DNA from: Serratia sp. AKBS12 | Lineage (GTDB): Bacteria > Pseudomonadota > Gammaproteobacteria > Enterobacterales > Enterobacteriaceae | Assembly (NCBI RefSeq): GCF_024793895.1 | Contig: NZ_JANUSB010000010.1 | Location: 1 to 64,000 of the forward strand | DNA length: 64,000 bases | Direction of reading: 5' to 3' | In this document: one piece after another, positions 61,736-64,000 of the stretch | Layout of the letters: every line of letters starts with the position of its first letter | How positions within the stretch are numbered: the first letter of the stretch is position 1 | Translations under genes and position numbers: made by a program | The notes under the pieces: model-generated | Told to the model about the DNA's origin: nothing | Seen by the model: only the letters and a program-made list of their open reading frames with translations | Databases searched by the model: none

Positions 61736-61951
61736 GAATTACCTCCGAATAACTCAAAAAAGTTATACGCATCCGCACTGAATAGCGCACCTACGAGCTG
61801 TCCGGCAGACACATCACAATGGCAGCCCGACCACGTGCATTTCCTCGACCAATTCGTTAGCGCGTTGTGGATTTAATATGCCACGGATCGACTGACGGAT
61901 TTCCGGAGGTTTAGCAACAGATTGCGTGCAAATTGCATGGATATCGCATCC

Positions 61952-62086
61952 ATGAAGCGTTAGCTGCGGTAATACAAAAAATTAATATTTATCAATCAGT
62001 CCCGGGGGGATTATTCCCATAATCATCCAGATCCTGACTATGGATGGTCAGGGCAATAACAACGGTAGTGAAGATAAATAATGCCC
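61952..62086 (-). repeat. Right arm of the inverted duplication
   Basis: Reverse-complement match to 60696-60832. Its inner end holds a broken copy of the thioesterase 3' end (ATGAAG...CTGCGGTAATACAA), while its outer part is the 3' half of an intact small ORF. The two arms enclose 1119 bases with two genes. Confidence 0.9.
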
Positions 62087-62126
62087 ACACAAGCAAGCTC
62101 AGAGGACGGTTGATTTCCAGGGCCAT
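61992..62126 (-). CDS. Small single-pass membrane protein (44 aa)
   Basis: The frame begins at an ATG with GAGGTG upstream and codes for 44 residues: a short polar start (MALEINRP), one strong membrane helix (LLVWALFIFTTVVIALTI) and a polar tail (HSQDLDDYGNNPPGTD). The 3' two thirds is duplicated in the left arm of the inverted repeat, with coding-neutral changes in part, which supports a real gene. The function is unknown; it is too short for ordinary gene calling. Confidence 0.55.
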   Translation of the reverse strand: MALEINRPLSLLVWALFIFTTVVIALTIHSQDLDDYGNNPPGTD

Positions 62127-62239
62127 ATAACACCTCAGGAAGGTGATAGTGAATATAAAATATAGCACATCACTTATCAGTGATGAGTTTTACGCAACCT
62201 GCATGAGAATGCCCATAATGTGGCGGGGAACCAGCTAAT

Positions 62240-62560
62240 GTGGTTTTGTTCTCAGCCAATGTGATTTTGAGGCAGGGTCAGTGGATGACCGGAGCGGCGT
62301 TACTTACTAGGAATACCGGTGTGTGTGGTGAGGATGTGGAATCAGCGCTGCGTTTTCTCTTTAACCTCATGGCACCAAAGACCTGGTCTGATTTTCCTTT
62401 CCAGATCCGCCCGAAAATGCTGTACCTCGATAACGGGCCGGTGGCCAAAAGCCATGTCTTCCAGAATGTGCCGCATTCCCTGAAGTTTGACTGGCTGACG
62501 GCCTACACCGGCAGGTAGGATGGCTTCGGACGACGGCACGACCCAAAGGTAAAGTGTAAG
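62240..62560 (+). pseudogene. Remnant of a DDE transposase
   Basis: A frame gives ALRFLFNLMAPKTWSDFPFQ, then RPKMLYLDNGPVAKSHVFQN, the region around the second catalytic Asp (YLDNGP) of an integrase-core transposase, followed by a decayed ARSKGKVE-like stretch after a stop at 62516-62518. The start and the rest of the core are missing. Confidence 0.65.
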
Positions 62561-62633
62561 TATCCCTTATAATCGAACCATTCACATTTAGAGAGCTTCC
62601 GACATAGTCCATCTGCCAACGAAGGAGATCGCT

Positions 62634-62909
62634 ATGCGTAAAGCCCGTTTTACTGAGCATCAGATCATCGCCGTGATTAAGTCCGTTGAAACCGGACGAA
62701 CTGTTAAGGATGTTTGCCGCGAGGCTGGTATCTCTGAAGCGACTTACTACAACTGGAAATTTAAAACGCGCAGACTGCCCCCTATGACCGCTACACCTGC
62801 CACCTCTGCGGATGCGCACTACTGCACCATCCCGAATACCGGACTGAACGCCCGTGGTTTGAACACAGGCCCGACGCGCTGCACTGCCCATATATTAATT
62901 CTGAGCTGA
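62634..62909 (+). pseudogene. Truncated IS3-family transposase OrfA
   Basis: The first 46 codons (MRKARFTEHQIIAVIKSVET, GRTVKDVCREAGISEATYYN) are a good OrfA helix-turn-helix with a ribosome site (GAAGGAG). Homology ends abruptly after TyrTyrAsnTrpLys near 62762; the rest of the frame runs into unrelated DNA. Confidence 0.75.
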
Positions 62910-63070
62910 AGGAGACCCGTCATACCCGGCAACTTAAATGTTATGTACCGGATACTCGTCCATTGGTCTGCCGGAGTGACTGACACTATAATGGCTGCGG
63001 CAGTGATTTCCAGGCACACGCACTTCCTGCCGTCATGCTGGAGCTTGGACGGATGGCATTACAGCCCTGA
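62765..63070 (+). pseudogene. Possible decayed zinc-ribbon protein
   Basis: In another frame from about 62772 the sequence reads PYDRYTCHLCGCALLHHPEY and ERPWFEHRPDALHCPYINSE, cysteine-rich and protein-like, then stops at TGA 62980 with continued coding-like text. It resembles enterobacterial putative zinc-ribbon proteins but lacks a start. The insertion of OrfA probably cut it. Confidence 0.4.
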
Positions 63071-63140
63071 TAGCAAATCAGGCTTTCCGTCGGATATAAC
63101 TCGAGTTTTTGGTGCCTTCTTCATGGGTATTCATGCGTAA

Positions 63141-63544
63141 ATACTATGGGAAGGCATTGTCGTCGGTCGCAAGATTATAAATTCAGTTTCCTGCTATACC
63201 CCTTATTTATCTCCCCAGCTGTTCTGAACTATACATATGAAAATGAATGAATGTTTTTAATGTTGATACATTGACTTAAATCAATTAAAGATCACTTCAT
63301 TAACAATTTTCCTTATATCTTAACTATTACGACATAAATATTCGTTTGGCATGCTAAATGCAGTTCATTTTACTGACATGTTAGTGCTATTTACTATTAA
63401 CGATTAGCAGAAAATTCTTATTAATTTTATTTTTACCGATTAAAGATCTGTATATTTGATCTTGTGCCGATCATTATTCTATTATCGCGTGCAAAGCATT
63501 TTAGGCTAAAAAGTGTGCACAGCGATAAACCGAGGGATGATGAA
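63141..63544. other. AT-rich region upstream of tssB
   Basis: No gene is visible. The stretch is much richer in A and T than the T6SS gene that follows and must hold the promoter of the cluster. One regulator-like palindrome is listed separately. Confidence 0.5.
63272..63285. promoter_or_regulatory. FNR/CRP-like palindrome upstream of tssB
   Basis: TTGACTTAAATCAA matches the FNR box TTGAT-N4-ATCAA with one mismatch. It lies 260 bases before the tssB start, so its role for this gene is uncertain. Confidence 0.35.
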
Positions 63545-64000
63545 ATGGCTGATAGTTTCCAGAATGAAGTGCCAAAGGCACGTATTAATTTAAAACTTGA
63601 TCTGCATACGGGGGGCGCGAGCAAGAAAACTGAGCTCCCCCTGAAATTACTGGTGGCGGGCGACTTCAGTAATGGTCAGGAGTCTGCGCCACTGTCTGAG
63701 CGCAAAAAAGTTAACTTGAACAAAAATAACTTCGACTCAGTTCTTGCCGAATATTCCCCAAAAGTAAATCTGACCGTTAAAAACACGCTTGCTGATGATG
63801 GCAGCGAAGACAGCATCAGTCTGACCTTCCAGAGCATGAACGATTTCACCCCCGAGCAGGTTTCCCGGCAGATCCCTCAGCTGAAAGCGATGCTTTCCAT
63901 GCGCAACCTGCTTCGCGATTTAAAAGCTAACCTGCTGGACAATCAGGCTTTCCGAAAGGAACTGGAAAAAATTCTGCTCGACCCGGCCTTAAGCGCAGAA
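63545..64000 (+). CDS. tssB: Type VI secretion sheath protein TssB (3' end outside the window)
   Basis: The ATG is preceded by GAGGGATGATGAA. The 152 codons seen encode the small sheath subunit: NEVPKARINLKLDLHTGGAS, PLKLLVAGDFS, LSERKKVNLNKNNFDSVLAE and FQSMNDFTPEQVSRQIPQL are TssB/VipA/ImpB hallmarks. TssB and TssC form the contractile sheath that drives the T6SS spike. The family is about 160-170 residues, so only a few codons are missing. It is the usual first gene of a T6SS cluster. The neighbouring IS remnants mark the left border of the island. Confidence 0.94.
   Translation, partial: MADSFQNEVPKARINLKLDLHTGGASKKTELPLKLLVAGDFSNGQESAPLSERKKVNLNKNNFDSVLAEYSPKVNLTVKNTLADDGSEDSISLTFQSMNDFTPEQVSRQIPQLKAMLSMRNLLRDLKANLLDNQAFRKELEKILLDPALSAE

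Overview
The window looks like chromosome from an enterobacterium of the Serratia/Yersinia group. The supporting signs are a mosaic of moderately GC-rich housekeeping-type genes and AT-richer accessory blocks, Afa-type adhesin genes, enterobacterial-style regulators and a type VI secretion (T6SS) start. The genus is an inference from gene content, not a proven assignment.

Region 1 (1-12.3 kb) is a chitin-utilisation block. It holds the 3' end of a protein with two chitin-binding modules, a large multidomain copper LPMO (AA10), a small secreted protein, a GH18 chitinase with Fn3 and chitin-binding modules, a cytochrome b561, a second LPMO and a TonB-dependent copper receptor of the OprC type. 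Two nearly identical RcsB-like regulators flank the b561/LPMO pair; both lack the phospho-acceptor aspartate. Hydrolase, oxidative enzymes, a possible electron-transfer protein and a copper importer thus sit together.

Region 2 (12.5-18.5 kb) is an FGL-type chaperone/usher locus with an AfaD-like subunit and three small pilin-like subunits. A degraded IS3-family transposase remnant follows.

Region 3 (19.2-31.2 kb) is a compact, non-canonical type II secretion/type IV filament locus: gspG, a lytic transglycosylase, gspF, gspE, a 240-aa unknown, three PilN/PilO/PilP-sized inner-membrane proteins, a secretin with an N-terminal TPR-like part, three further pseudopilins and a prepilin peptidase. 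A ToxR/MarT-like membrane regulator with a FidL-like partner closes it. A short promoter-like motif (CTG[A/C]CTAGTA) recurs in the same orientation before both secretion transcription units and before both pseudo-receiver regulators. I infer that regions 1 and 3 form one regulated chitin degradation and export system.

Region 4 (31.4-53.9 kb) holds ordinary metabolic and transport modules: an XRE-VUT transporter-QueF operon (7-deazaguanine/queuosine); AraC plus SDR; TetR plus a two-gene RND efflux pump with palindromic operators; a sugar (probably inositol-like) operon with a sigma-54 promoter and a divergent AcoR-like activator; a cysteine hydrolase with a GlxA-type regulator; a B3/B4 protein with an XRE-cupin regulator; and LysR, an amino-acid permease and a MetC-like lyase.

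Region 5 (54.2-58.3 kb) encodes a Met-rich MXKDX repeat protein, a Tat-exported molybdopterin oxidoreductase of the sulfite oxidase/MsrP family, a cytochrome b and a divergent two-component system. It resembles known periplasmic hypochlorite/methionine-oxidation defence modules.

Region 6 (58.3-64 kb) contains a broken OmpX/Ail-type gene, an LprI-type protein, two hotdog thioesterases, a 137-nt inverted duplication with a small membrane-protein ORF, several transposase remnants, and the start of a T6SS cluster (tssB) running off the window.
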